DNA from: Rhodoferax sp. U11-2br
GTDB taxonomy: Bacteria; Pseudomonadota; Gammaproteobacteria; Burkholderiales; Burkholderiaceae_C
Assembly (NCBI RefSeq): GCF_018619435.1
Contig: NZ_JAHFZF010000020.1
Coordinates: 1-64,000, forward strand
Direction of reading: 5' to 3'
DNA length: 64,000 bases
Shown here piece after piece: positions 8,346 to 16,328 of the stretch (the first letter of the stretch is position 1; each line of letters opens with the position of its first letter). Both the position numbers and the translations under genes were made by a program. The notes below the pieces were generated by a model. The model worked only from the letters and a program-made list of their open reading frames with translations, was not told the DNA's origin and searched no databases.

Positions 8346-9097
8346 GAACACAGCGCCAGTTCAAACGACAGGTCGTCATTGACCAGATGCGGGCGCTGGT
8401 CCTCACCGAGTTGCATCAGCCGCACCGACACCATCAGCCGATTGCCGCTGATCTCGGGGATCAGGCCTTGTGCCACATCCAATGCCACGCGCAGCAGCAG
8501 GAAGGTGCGGCCTTGCGGCAGGTTTTGCTGGAACTGGCCACCGTTGGCCATGACTTTTTGCGGGGTGCCCGAGTCGCGTAGCAGCTTGAGCAGCAACTGC
8601 ACCGCAGCGGACAGCGCGGTCAGGGTGCCAATCCACTGCAGCAGGTCGGCCTGGCGGATGGCGCCACTCTTGTGCTGCCAGGCGTAATACGAGGGCAGAT
8701 CAAACTCGCAGGTGCCGCCGGGAATGCTGATGCGGCTGCGGATGCTCATCAGCCAGTCGTTTTCTGTCAAGGGCTGGCCGGACTTGCCTTGCTGGTTGTT
8801 CAGTGCGGTATAACACTGCTCGATGTCAGCGATGACCTGATCCAGCACCGACTCGGCAATGGCCGGGTTGCCCCGATAGGCCTCGAGCAGGTGTTTTTGT
8901 TTGTCCAGGTCCTTGAGCAGATCGGTTTTGAGGTCGGCGCGGGCCGCCACGTCCATGATCTCGAACAGGGTGACCAGCGCAAAGTGGTGGTCCAGCGCGT
9001 CCACCCGTGTCACCAGCTGTTGCAGGCGCAAGAAGAGGTGTTCCAGCCGCAGATAGGTGCGGATGCGTTCGTGCAGGGGGTATTCGTAAAGGATCAC
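8342..9097 (-). CDS. zapD: Cell division protein ZapD
   Basis: 251 residues beginning [21 protein letters not shown] after a GTG start, which is the characteristic ZapD/DUF1342 N-terminus. ZapD crosslinks FtsZ filaments at the division ring. The mostly alpha-helical N-terminal half and a C-terminal beta-rich domain ([17 protein letters not shown] onwards) fit the family. GTG 9097 was chosen because the coaE stop is at 9099 and the longer frame would overlap coaE. It is translationally coupled to yacG by a 4-bp overlap. Confidence 0.93.
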   Translation of the reverse strand: MILYEYPLHERIRTYLRLEHLFLRLQQLVTRVDALDHHFALVTLFEIMDVAARADLKTDLLKDLDKQKHLLEAYRGNPAIAESVLDQVIADIEQCYTALNNQQGKSGQPLTENDWLMSIRSRISIPGGTCEFDLPSYYAWQHKSGAIRQADLLQWIGTLTALSAAVQLLLKLLRDSGTPQKVMANGGQFQQNLPQGRTFLLLRVALDVAQGLIPEISGNRLMVSVRLMQLGEDQRPHLVNDDLSFELALCS

Positions 9098-9098
9098 G

Positions 9099-9737
9099 CT
9101 AATGGGGGCCAACTGTGGTGTTTGCCAATGATAGCCCGAAGGTAGCCGCCAATGCTGCAACTTGGGTGCGCAAATCCGCCAGTTTGATGCCGTCATTCCA
9201 GATCACCGCGTCGGCCGCCTGCAGCCGCCGCAGCCGGGGTGACTGGGCTTGCATGATGGCTTGCACCGCGGCCGGGTCAAGCTGGCTGCGTGCTACCACC
9301 CGGCTGATCTGGGTGGGTTTGCTGCAGTCCACCACCAGCACCTGGTCAACCCGGCTGCGCCAGTGGGTCGACTCCACCAGCAGGGGCACATCAAACACCA
9401 GGCAGCGGTGACCTGCGGCCACGGCATCATCGGCCTGGCGCTGGGTTTCCAAACCCACCAGCGGGTGCACGATGGCCTCCAGCCGCTGCCGTGCGCTGGC
9501 ATCGGCAAAGACCAGGCTGCGCATCTCTTGGCGGTCCAGCGCGCCCTCTGGCGTGATCATCTTGTTACCAAAAGTTGCACGAATCGGGGCGATGGCTGCA
9601 CCGCCCGCAGCCGTGACCGCGCGGGCAATGGCATCTGCGTCGATGACCGCTGCGCCCAGCTCCGCCAGACAAGCTGCCACCGTGCTTTTGCCGCTGCCAA
9701 TGCCCCCGGTCAGTCCCAGTCGGACCACAGTTGCCAT
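9099..9737 (-). CDS. coaE: Dephospho-CoA kinase
   Basis: 212 residues. It phosphorylates the ribose 3'-hydroxyl of dephospho-CoA, the last step of coenzyme A synthesis. The P-loop GLTGGIGSGKST sits at residues 8-19, followed by the conserved VIDADAIAR and the EAIVHPLV segment. It lies 3 bp downstream of pilD and 1 bp upstream of zapD, so it is almost certainly cotranscribed with them. The preceding enzyme of the pathway, coaD, is 18 kb away on the other strand. Confidence 0.96.
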   Translation of the reverse strand: MATVVRLGLTGGIGSGKSTVAACLAELGAAVIDADAIARAVTAAGGAAIAPIRATFGNKMITPEGALDRQEMRSLVFADASARQRLEAIVHPLVGLETQRQADDAVAAGHRCLVFDVPLLVESTHWRSRVDQVLVVDCSKPTQISRVVARSQLDPAAVQAIMQAQSPRLRRLQAADAVIWNDGIKLADLRTQVAALAATFGLSLANTTVGPH

Positions 9738-9740
9738 GGG

Positions 9741-10598
9741 TCAGAAACCCACCGCGTGCAGGATCGCCTGCGGGCCAAACACCAGTGCGGTCAGACCGGC
9801 GCCCGCCAGAAACGGGCCAAACGGGATGTAACCACCCTCGCGTAGCCCGCTGGTGAACTTCATGGCAATGCCGACGATGGCGCCGATGACCGAGGCCATC
9901 AGGATGATCGGCACCAGCGCCTGCCAGCCAAACCAGGCGCCCAGCGCAGCAAACAGCTTGAAGTCGCCAAAACCCATGCCTTCCTTGCCAGTGGCCAGCT
10001 TGAAAGCCTGGTACACCAGCCACAGCGACAGATAACCCGCCACCGCACCCCACAGCGACTCGGTCAGGGGGGTGGCTGTCCAGCCCAGTGTGGTGGCGAT
10101 CAGCCCGGCCCAGACCAGGGGCAGGGTGATGTTGTCGGGCAGCAAGGTGGTGTCCCAGTCGATCATGCCCAGGCAGACCAGGGCTGCAGCTAAGCCGCTC
10201 CAGGCCAGCGCGGTGGCGGTCAGGCCCCAGCGCCAGGCGCAATAGAAAAACAGCGCACCGGTCACCAGCTCCACCAGCGGGTAACGCACACTGATGGCGG
10301 TGCCGCAATACCGACACTTGCCACGTAACACCAGGTAACTCAGCACCGGGATGTTCTCCAACCAGGACAAGGTGTGGCTGCATTTGGGGCAGCGCGAGCG
10401 CGGCAGCATCAGGTTGAAGGGCTCGCTGGCGGGTTGTGCCTGGCCGCTCAGATCGGCACACTCGGCCTTCCATTGCGCCTCCAGCATCACCGGCAGTCGG
10501 TAGATCACCACATTGAGAAAACTGCCCAGCAGCAGCCCCAGCAGCCCCATCAGGCTGGCGTCCAGTCCTTGAGACACATGGAGGAAGTCGCCCATCAT
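9741..10598 (-). CDS. pilD: Type IV prepilin leader peptidase / N-methyltransferase PilD
   Basis: 285 residues, with the usual polytopic membrane topology. Both zinc-binding Cys pairs of the cytoplasmic loop are present (CPKC near residue 75 and CRYC about 24 residues later), as are both catalytic aspartate regions (GMIDWDTTLLPD and GFGDFKLFAALGAW). It cleaves and methylates prepilins. The start ATG 10598 is chosen for length agreement with the family; a second ATG follows immediately at 10595. Its usual partners pilC and pilB are 9.7 kb away, across an accessory block. Confidence 0.95.
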   Translation of the reverse strand: MMGDFLHVSQGLDASLMGLLGLLLGSFLNVVIYRLPVMLEAQWKAECADLSGQAQPASEPFNLMLPRSRCPKCSHTLSWLENIPVLSYLVLRGKCRYCGTAISVRYPLVELVTGALFFYCAWRWGLTATALAWSGLAAALVCLGMIDWDTTLLPDNITLPLVWAGLIATTLGWTATPLTESLWGAVAGYLSLWLVYQAFKLATGKEGMGFGDFKLFAALGAWFGWQALVPIILMASVIGAIVGIAMKFTSGLREGGYIPFGPFLAGAGLTALVFGPQAILHAVGF

Positions 10599-10808
10599 TG
10601 CAATAAACCCTGTTGATTCATAAAGACCTGTTTCTTCTGAGCTCGCAAGCTGCTGTTGAACCCTGTCGCATCGGTTGGTCGCCTGTGTGACGACCGGTGA
10701 CAACGGGCTGGTCTCGATCTTACGATGTTGGCACACCCACTTACCCAGAGAGGAGTGATGCAATACGCAATAACACAAGAGCTTTTCCCAGTCTGAAAGA
10801 AGGGTTGT

Positions 10809-10842
10809 TTTTCACGGTTTTGTCACAACGGGTGGGTAAATT
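10809..10842 (+). promoter_or_regulatory. Pho box and -10 element of the alkaline phosphatase gene
   Basis: Two 7-mers, TTTTCAC and TTGTCAC, are separated by four bases (10809-10826), the layout of a PhoB site (CTGTCAT-N4-CTGTCAT type). A TAAATT hexamer follows at 10837-10842, 10 bp downstream of the box, as expected of a Pho promoter that lacks a -35. The gene start is 31 bp further on, with AAGGA upstream of its ATG. Predicted: induction by phosphate starvation. Confidence 0.75.
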
Positions 10843-10873
10843 CAACGCGCTGAAATAACCAAGGAATTTTGCG

Positions 10874-12667
10874 ATGCGATCAAAAACTTCTTTCCTGAGT
10901 GCGGCCCTCCTAGCGACTGTTTTGTCTGCCACCTGCTCGGCCCAAACCATTTTTCCCTTGACCCAAGCAGACATCCTGGCGGGCTCACTTTTCGATTTCA
11001 AAGTGGAATTCGACAGCGTGGTTGACCCGGCGCAGGTCAAGGTCAGCATCAACGGGGTGGACTACAGCAAAACACTGGGCAAGTCGGCTGTTTTGGTGGC
11101 CAAAGAAGATGGCAAAGAGGTCTCCAGCCTGCTTTTGCGTGACGCCAGCATCCGCAAACCTGGTACTTATGTGGTGACTGCCACCGACGGCAAGGCCACC
11201 AGTTCCGTGACCTGGACGGTGTACAGCACCCCTGCCAAGAGAGTTGCCAAAAATGTGATTCTGTTTGTGGGGGATGGCTTCTCCATCGGCCACCGCACTG
11301 CGATGCGTCTCTTGTCCAAAGGTATTGAGGGTGGCAAATTTACCTCCAAACTCGCCGTTGACGAGATGCCGTACATGGCCTTGTTGACCACCCAGGGCAC
11401 CGACTCGATCATCACCGATTCTGCCAACGCGGCCCATGCCTACACCACGGGACACAAATCTTGTGTGAATGCACTCGGTGTGTATTGTTCACGCGCGGCC
11501 AATTCGCTGGACCATCCCAAGGTGGAGACCATCACCTCTTTGGCCAAGCGCCACGGCATGGCGGTGGGTGCGGTGACCAATTCTGAGATCGAAGATGCCA
11601 CACCGGCGGCGATGGTGGCGCACACCCGGCGCCGTTCGGACTTCAACGACATCGTGGAGATGTTTTACCAAAGCAAGATCGACGTGATCATGGGTGGCGG
11701 GTCACCCAATTTCTTGCCCAAGTCGACCCCCGGCTCCAAACGCAAGGACGACGTGGATTACATCGAGCGTTTTAAGCAGGCTGACTACCGCTTGGCCACC
11801 ACCAAGACCGAGATGTTGGCTGCCGCCGACGACGCCAAAACCACCAAACTGCTGGGTTTGTACAACACCGGCAACGTGGACGGTGCACTGGATCTGAAAT
11901 TCCTCAAAAAGGGTTCGGTGGCCAAGTTCCCCGACCAACCGGATGTGCCTGAGAGCATGAATGCCGCCCTGAAAGTGTTGTCGCGCAACAAAAACGGGTT
12001 TGTGTTGATGGTGGAAAGTGCACGTATCGACAAATACTCTCACTCGCTGGATGCTGAGCGCGCCATTTACGACGCGATCATGCTGGACAACGCGGTGAAA
12101 CAAGCCAAACAGTGGGCCAAGGCCAACGGCGACAACACGCTGATCCTGGTCACCGCCGACCACAGCCATGCGGTGAGTGTGGTGGGTACGGTGGACGACA
12201 ACAAACCCGGTCCAGACATGCGCAACAAGATCGGCACCTACAACGAGGCGGGTTTCCCCAATTACCCGGCGCCGGACGCGGATGGTTACCCGAACAAGGT
12301 GGATGTGTCACGCCGCCTGCGTGTGCTCTTTGGCTCTTACCCTGACCACTACGACACCTTTGCGCCGCACATGGAGGGTGAGTTTGTGCCCGCCATCCGT
12401 AACGCTGCTGGCGTGATGGTCGCCAACGATGCTTACAAGGATGCGCCGGGCGCAGAGTTGCGTGTTGGTAACCTGCCCAATATTGGCTCAGGTGCCGCGA
12501 ACAGTGGTGTACACACGGGTGACGATGTGGTCCTGACCGCTATGGGACCGGGGGCACAAAAAGTACACGGTCAAATGGAAAACACCGATCTGTTCCGCGT
12601 CATGGCAGAAGCCCTGGCACTGTCACCGCAACAGCGGTCCGCTTCATCGAAGGCCTCTTCGAAATAA
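10874..12667 (+). CDS. Alkaline phosphatase (PhoA family), secreted
   Basis: 597 residues. A signal peptide (residues 1 to about 24) precedes an N-terminal beta-rich domain of about 90 residues that is not part of the classic enzyme. The catalytic fold follows: metal ligand region NVILFVGDGFSIG, phosphoserine motif TDSANAAHAYTTG (nucleophile Ser of DSA), zinc ligands in TADHSHA, and VHTGDD near residue 545. It is longer than the E. coli enzyme (about 470 residues) because of the N-terminal domain and an insert before VHTGDD. It hydrolyses phosphomonoesters outside the cytoplasm. A Pho box precedes it and a strong terminator follows. It begins the accessory block between pilD and pilC. Confidence 0.92.
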   Translation: MRSKTSFLSAALLATVLSATCSAQTIFPLTQADILAGSLFDFKVEFDSVVDPAQVKVSINGVDYSKTLGKSAVLVAKEDGKEVSSLLLRDASIRKPGTYVVTATDGKATSSVTWTVYSTPAKRVAKNVILFVGDGFSIGHRTAMRLLSKGIEGGKFTSKLAVDEMPYMALLTTQGTDSIITDSANAAHAYTTGHKSCVNALGVYCSRAANSLDHPKVETITSLAKRHGMAVGAVTNSEIEDATPAAMVAHTRRRSDFNDIVEMFYQSKIDVIMGGGSPNFLPKSTPGSKRKDDVDYIERFKQADYRLATTKTEMLAAADDAKTTKLLGLYNTGNVDGALDLKFLKKGSVAKFPDQPDVPESMNAALKVLSRNKNGFVLMVESARIDKYSHSLDAERAIYDAIMLDNAVKQAKQWAKANGDNTLILVTADHSHAVSVVGTVDDNKPGPDMRNKIGTYNEAGFPNYPAPDADGYPNKVDVSRRLRVLFGSYPDHYDTFAPHMEGEFVPAIRNAAGVMVANDAYKDAPGAELRVGNLPNIGSGAANSGVHTGDDVVLTAMGPGAQKVHGQMENTDLFRVMAEALALSPQQRSASSKASSK

Positions 12668-13143
12668 TGCTTTGCTTGTCCTGGTTGTCCGGCGAGTTGC
12701 CTCGCCGGACTTTTTTGCTTTTGCCGGCGCTGATGGCCACCCCCTTGGTCAGCTCGGCCGACACTGCACGTCTTGACAACCAGCTGAGCTTTGACACTTT
12801 GTACAAGTCGGTGGGTGTTTTGGGGACGGTGTATTCCGATCAGGCCAAGTCACTCAAGAACAAGGAAGTGCGCATGCGTGGCTACATGGCACCGCCTTTG
12901 AAGCCGGAGAGCAAGTTTTTTGTGCTGACACGTGAGCCGGTGGCGGTCTGCCCTTTTTGTGCGTCAGACGCCCAATGGCCGGCAGACATCGTGGTGGTTT
13001 ACCTGCGGGACACGCTGGCACCCATCAATTTGTCACGCCGTATTGAGGTGATTGGCACCTTGGAGATGGGCTCTTGGACCGATCCACAATCAGGTTTTGT
13101 CAGCCAGGTTCGGATTGTTGACGCGATGATCCACAAGTTATGA
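12667..13143 (+). CDS. DUF3299-like exported protein of an ABC transporter operon
   Basis: 158 residues if started at ATG 12667, which overlaps the phosphatase stop (TAATG). A twin-arginine-like signal peptide (PRRTFLLLPALMATPLVSSA) precedes a small beta-rich domain with VRMRGYMAPPLKPESKFF and a CPFC motif. The shape resembles DUF3299 proteins, which accompany zinc-responsive ABC systems in Vibrio and Pseudomonas; this is recognition by eye. The start is uncertain: a terminator hairpin (12687-12716) lies within the first codons, and TTG 12697 or ATG 12733 are alternatives. The stop overlaps the ATPase start (ATGA), so the three genes are coupled. Confidence 0.6.
   Translation: MLCLSWLSGELPRRTFLLLPALMATPLVSSADTARLDNQLSFDTLYKSVGVLGTVYSDQAKSLKNKEVRMRGYMAPPLKPESKFFVLTREPVAVCPFCASDAQWPADIVVVYLRDTLAPINLSRRIEVIGTLEMGSWTDPQSGFVSQVRIVDAMIHKL
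12687..12716 (+). terminator. Intrinsic terminator after the alkaline phosphatase gene
   Basis: A perfect 10-bp stem GTCCGGCGAG / CTCGCCGGAC with a 4-nt loop, then six T. It starts 20 bp after the phosphatase stop. It overlaps the 5' end of the next reading frame, so it could act as an attenuator between the two. Confidence 0.85.
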
Positions 13144-13838
13144 CACAGGGTGTTGCACTGCAGGTGCGTCGGCTGCGTTATGGTTTTCCGGGGCAAGCCC
13201 ATGATCTGCTGACTGTGCCCAAGCTGGACCTGCCCGCAGGGCAAAGCCTGGGGGTGAGCGGTGTCTCGGGTGCTGGCAAAACAACGTTGTTCCATTGTCT
13301 GGCGGGCATCGCCAAACCCTTGGCTGGCCAAGTGTTGTGGGGTGACACTGATATTTGCACGCTGAGTTCGGAGGCGTTGGCAGCCTGGCGGCGCCAACAT
13401 CTGGGTCTGGTGTTTCAGGATTTCCACTTGGTGGATGGGCTGACGGCGCTGGACAACGTGCTGCTGCCTGCTTATTTTGGGCGCTGGTCAATCCCATCTG
13501 GCGTCAGAGCGCGGGCCCATGAACTGTTATCTGCGGTGGATATGAACGCGCCCGACCGGCTGGCGGCGGTGTTGTCGCGAGGGGAGCGTCAGCGAGTGGC
13601 GTTTGCCCGTGCACTGCTGCTGCAACCGACCATAGTGATGGCCGACGAACCCACAGCCAGCCTGGACCCGGAGCAACGTGCGCAGCTGGGCGGCTTGCTG
13701 GTGGCTCTGGCGCGCGCGCACGGCACAACGCTGGTGGTGATCTCGCATGAGCCTGAGTTGCTGGCGCGTATGGACAGCTGCCTGGTGTTGCAAAAGGGGC
13801 AGTTGAATGCTCGGGGTATCAACGAGATGGCGACATGA
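13140..13838 (+). CDS. ABC transporter ATP-binding protein (MacB/LolD-like, zinc-linked operon)
   Basis: 232 residues. Walker A GVSGAGKTT (about residue 40-48), a Q-loop in LGLVFQDFHLVDGLTALDNV, an ABC signature LSRGERQRVAFARAL (canonical LSGGQ becomes LSRGE), Walker B IVMADEPTASLD and the H-loop VVISHEPE are all seen. It belongs to the group that partners with FtsX-like permeases and drives periplasmic work or export rather than solute import. It overlaps both neighbours by ATGA and is cotranscribed with the His-rich permease. Homologous three-gene sets are associated with zinc control in Pseudomonas and Vibrio (zrg-type); that link is from memory of the family. Confidence 0.88.
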   Translation: MTQGVALQVRRLRYGFPGQAHDLLTVPKLDLPAGQSLGVSGVSGAGKTTLFHCLAGIAKPLAGQVLWGDTDICTLSSEALAAWRRQHLGLVFQDFHLVDGLTALDNVLLPAYFGRWSIPSGVRARAHELLSAVDMNAPDRLAAVLSRGERQRVAFARALLLQPTIVMADEPTASLDPEQRAQLGGLLVALARAHGTTLVVISHEPELLARMDSCLVLQKGQLNARGINEMAT

Positions 13839-15073
13839 CGGTATTCAACCCCTTCCCGATCGTGCGTGCCGATTTCCGACGCAACCTCTTGCTGGTGTGG
13901 GTGACCGTGATGCTGGTGGCGTTGTCGGTGGCCACCGGTATTGCCGTGATTTCCCAGGAACGCGCCTTGCGAGAAGGTAGTGCACGTGCCGCAGACGATT
14001 TTGATGTGTTGATCGGTGCGCCCGGCAGTGCCACTCAGTTGGTGTTGACCACGGTCTATTTGCGGCCGCAGGCCATGCCCTTGATGGACGGCGGCGTTCT
14101 GGCGAAGCTTGTGGCCGCTGAAGGGATCAAATACGCTGCCCCGATTGCTTTTGGTGACAACTGGCAGGGTCACCCCATTGTCGGGACAATCGCCGACTTT
14201 GCCAGCCGGGGGGGCACCCTCTCACCCACACAAGGCCGTCTTTTTGAACGCCAGGGGGAAGCTGTCGTTGGTGCGGACGTGCCGCTTGAGGTGGGGGCGC
14301 ATGTCAGCCCGGCCCATGGTTTGCATCACGATGAAGACGAAGGCGAGGATCACGACAGCGAGGAACACCACGGTGTGAGTTACACGGTGGTGGGGCGTTT
14401 GCCAGCACGACACACCGTGTGGGACCGGGCGATCCTGGTGCCGGTGGAAGACGTTTGGCAGGTTCATGGCCTGGTCCATGGACATGACCCGCACGGTGAC
14501 CAACACATCGGCCCGCCGTGGGATGAGAGCCGATTGGCCGGGGTGCCTGCCATTGCCGTCAAACCGAATTCTGTGGGAGCCGCCTACCACTTGCGCGGCG
14601 CGTTTCAAGGGACCAACAGCCTGGCTTTGTTCCCAGCAGAAGTGCTCAATGATCTGTATGTGACTCTGGGCAATGTGCGCGACATGATGTCGGTGCTGGC
14701 GATCACCACGCAAGTGCTGGTGGTGATTGCTGTACTGATGGCCTTGCTGGTGGGTTTTCTGGCGCGGCAACGCCAGTTTGCGGTATTGCGTGCCATGGGC
14801 GCCGGGCGTGTGTATGTGTTCAGTGTGGTCTGGCTGGAGGTGGTGTCGCTCGTGGTCTTGGGTGCGGCGCTGGGGACTGCGCTCGGATGGGGCGGATCGG
14901 TGGCGCTATCACATTGGTTGCAGTCTCAGCTTGGTTTTGTGATGCCGGTGCGGCTGGGTGCAGCCGAAGCGCTGCTGGTGGGTGGCTTGGTTGTTTCTGG
15001 TGCACTGATTGGCCTGTTGCCAGCCTGGTTAACCTTCCGGCGTAGCATTGCCGAAGGTTTGGTAACTGCTTAG
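13835..15073 (+). CDS. FtsX-like ABC permease with histidine-rich periplasmic loop
   Basis: 412 residues with the MacB/FtsX topology: one N-terminal membrane segment (about 20-45), a large periplasmic domain, then three C-terminal segments (about 290-320, 335-360, 380-405). The periplasmic domain has two His-rich stretches: about residues 163-179 (HHDEDEGEDHDSEEHH) and 208-225 (VHGLVHGHDPHGDQH). These strongly suggest binding of zinc or a similar metal. It is the last gene of the ABC operon. A His-rich periplasmic zinc-binding protein (ZrgA/DUF2796), expected in some relatives, is absent here, so the permease loop may do that job. Confidence 0.85.
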   Translation: MTVFNPFPIVRADFRRNLLLVWVTVMLVALSVATGIAVISQERALREGSARAADDFDVLIGAPGSATQLVLTTVYLRPQAMPLMDGGVLAKLVAAEGIKYAAPIAFGDNWQGHPIVGTIADFASRGGTLSPTQGRLFERQGEAVVGADVPLEVGAHVSPAHGLHHDEDEGEDHDSEEHHGVSYTVVGRLPARHTVWDRAILVPVEDVWQVHGLVHGHDPHGDQHIGPPWDESRLAGVPAIAVKPNSVGAAYHLRGAFQGTNSLALFPAEVLNDLYVTLGNVRDMMSVLAITTQVLVVIAVLMALLVGFLARQRQFAVLRAMGAGRVYVFSVVWLEVVSLVVLGAALGTALGWGGSVALSHWLQSQLGFVMPVRLGAAEALLVGGLVVSGALIGLLPAWLTFRRSIAEGLVTA

Positions 15074-15115
15074 AGACCACGGCCAAATCCGCTCTGATGG
15101 CGGTGTCATTCGTCA

Positions 15116-16300
15116 TTACAACAAGCCCAGGTCGCGCGCCGAGGCACCCGGAAACACCTGGGCCAGCTGGGTCTGGCTCAGACCGAACTGGCGTTGGAAC
15201 AAGCCACCCAGGGTGTCCCGGTAGTTATTGAGCACCGGCAGATCACGGTCCTGGAACAGCGTGGCGCGCTCTACCGCGACCTGCTCCCCAACCACCCGGC
15301 CACCACGCACGCTGCCACCCATGACCCACAACACGCTGCCATGCCCGTGGTCGGTGCCCCGGTTGCCGTTCTGGCGCAGGGTGCGGCCAAACTCGCTCAC
15401 CACCACCACCACGGTGTCTTTCCAGGCACGGCCCAGCTCCTGGGGCAGCGCCGCCAGGCCCTGGCCCAACTCGTTCAGACGGTTGGCCAGGTAGCCGGTG
15501 GCGCCACCCTGACCCACGTGGGTGTCCCAGCCCCCCACATCCACAAAACCCAGCCGGTAGCTGTCTTTCATGAGTTTGCCGATGCGCCGGGCCTCCAGCT
15601 CGAAGCCTTTGGCGCTGACTGACTGGCGGCTGGCCGCATCCATCTCGGCCGCCAGTTCCCGCATCAGCTCCTGGCGCATCACAAACCCTTCCTGCACCGC
15701 CGAGGCCAGCCGGGTGCCGCTGTACATGCTGGCAATGATGTCGCTCTGGCGTACATCGATCGCAGGTCTGGCCAGGGAGCTCAGTGCGGTGTTGGGCACC
15801 TGGGCCGGGCCTTTGAAGATGCTGGGCAGCTGGTTGGTAAACGCCATCGGTGCCGAGCCTGTCAACACAGTGCTGAGGCGGTTCAAAAAGCCGGAGCTGT
15901 AGTCCTTGTGGCCGACCAGCGGCTGGCCCAGCTCGATGCTTTCCTGTGTTTCAAAATGGCTGCGGCTGATGTCGTCGGTGCCGAAAAATGGCACAAAAGC
16001 CAGCTCACCGCGCTGGTACAGCGGGTAGAGGCTGTCGCGCAGGGCCGGGTGCAAACCCCAGTCGGTCGTGATCGGCAGACTGGCCGCGAGGTCGGCCGAG
16101 GGGCGTGCCAGCGCGATGTCGGGTCGCGACTCGTAGTAGAAGTTGCTCGAGATCGGCACCAGCAGGCTGGCTGCGTCATACGCCCCCCGCAAAAAAACAA
16201 AGAGCAAACGTGCGGGGCTGTTGGCTGCCGCATACAAACGGGTGGTTCCCGACACGAGGGGCCAGGCCAGGGCCGAGCTTATGAAGTGGCGACGGTGCAT
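15116..16300 (-). CDS. DUF1501 family secreted protein
   Basis: 394 residues. An N-terminal RR motif (MHRRHFISSALAWPLVSG) looks like a Tat signal. The body matches DUF1501, a family related to the alkaline phosphatase/sulfatase fold: FVFLRGAYDAASLLVP near residue 35, GGWDTHVGQGG near 235 and VVVVSEFGRTLRQNGNRGTDHGHGS near 285, the last two carrying putative metal-binding His/Asp. Enzymatic activity has not been defined for the family to my knowledge. It lies directly downstream of a DUF1800 gene, the usual pairing, and converges on the ABC operon with a 42-bp gap. Confidence 0.9.
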   Translation of the reverse strand: MHRRHFISSALAWPLVSGTTRLYAAANSPARLLFVFLRGAYDAASLLVPISSNFYYESRPDIALARPSADLAASLPITTDWGLHPALRDSLYPLYQRGELAFVPFFGTDDISRSHFETQESIELGQPLVGHKDYSSGFLNRLSTVLTGSAPMAFTNQLPSIFKGPAQVPNTALSSLARPAIDVRQSDIIASMYSGTRLASAVQEGFVMRQELMRELAAEMDAASRQSVSAKGFELEARRIGKLMKDSYRLGFVDVGGWDTHVGQGGATGYLANRLNELGQGLAALPQELGRAWKDTVVVVVSEFGRTLRQNGNRGTDHGHGSVLWVMGGSVRGGRVVGEQVAVERATLFQDRDLPVLNNYRDTLGGLFQRQFGLSQTQLAQVFPGASARDLGLL

Positions 16301-16328
16301 GGTGGTCTTTCAGAGGCGGGGCCGGGGC

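Noticed and set aside
10758..10796. A 12-codon frame with an AGGAG-like sequence before the alkaline phosphatase gene
   Set aside because: It lies upstream of the Pho box, so it would not be in the phosphatase leader, and the SD is too close to the ATG.
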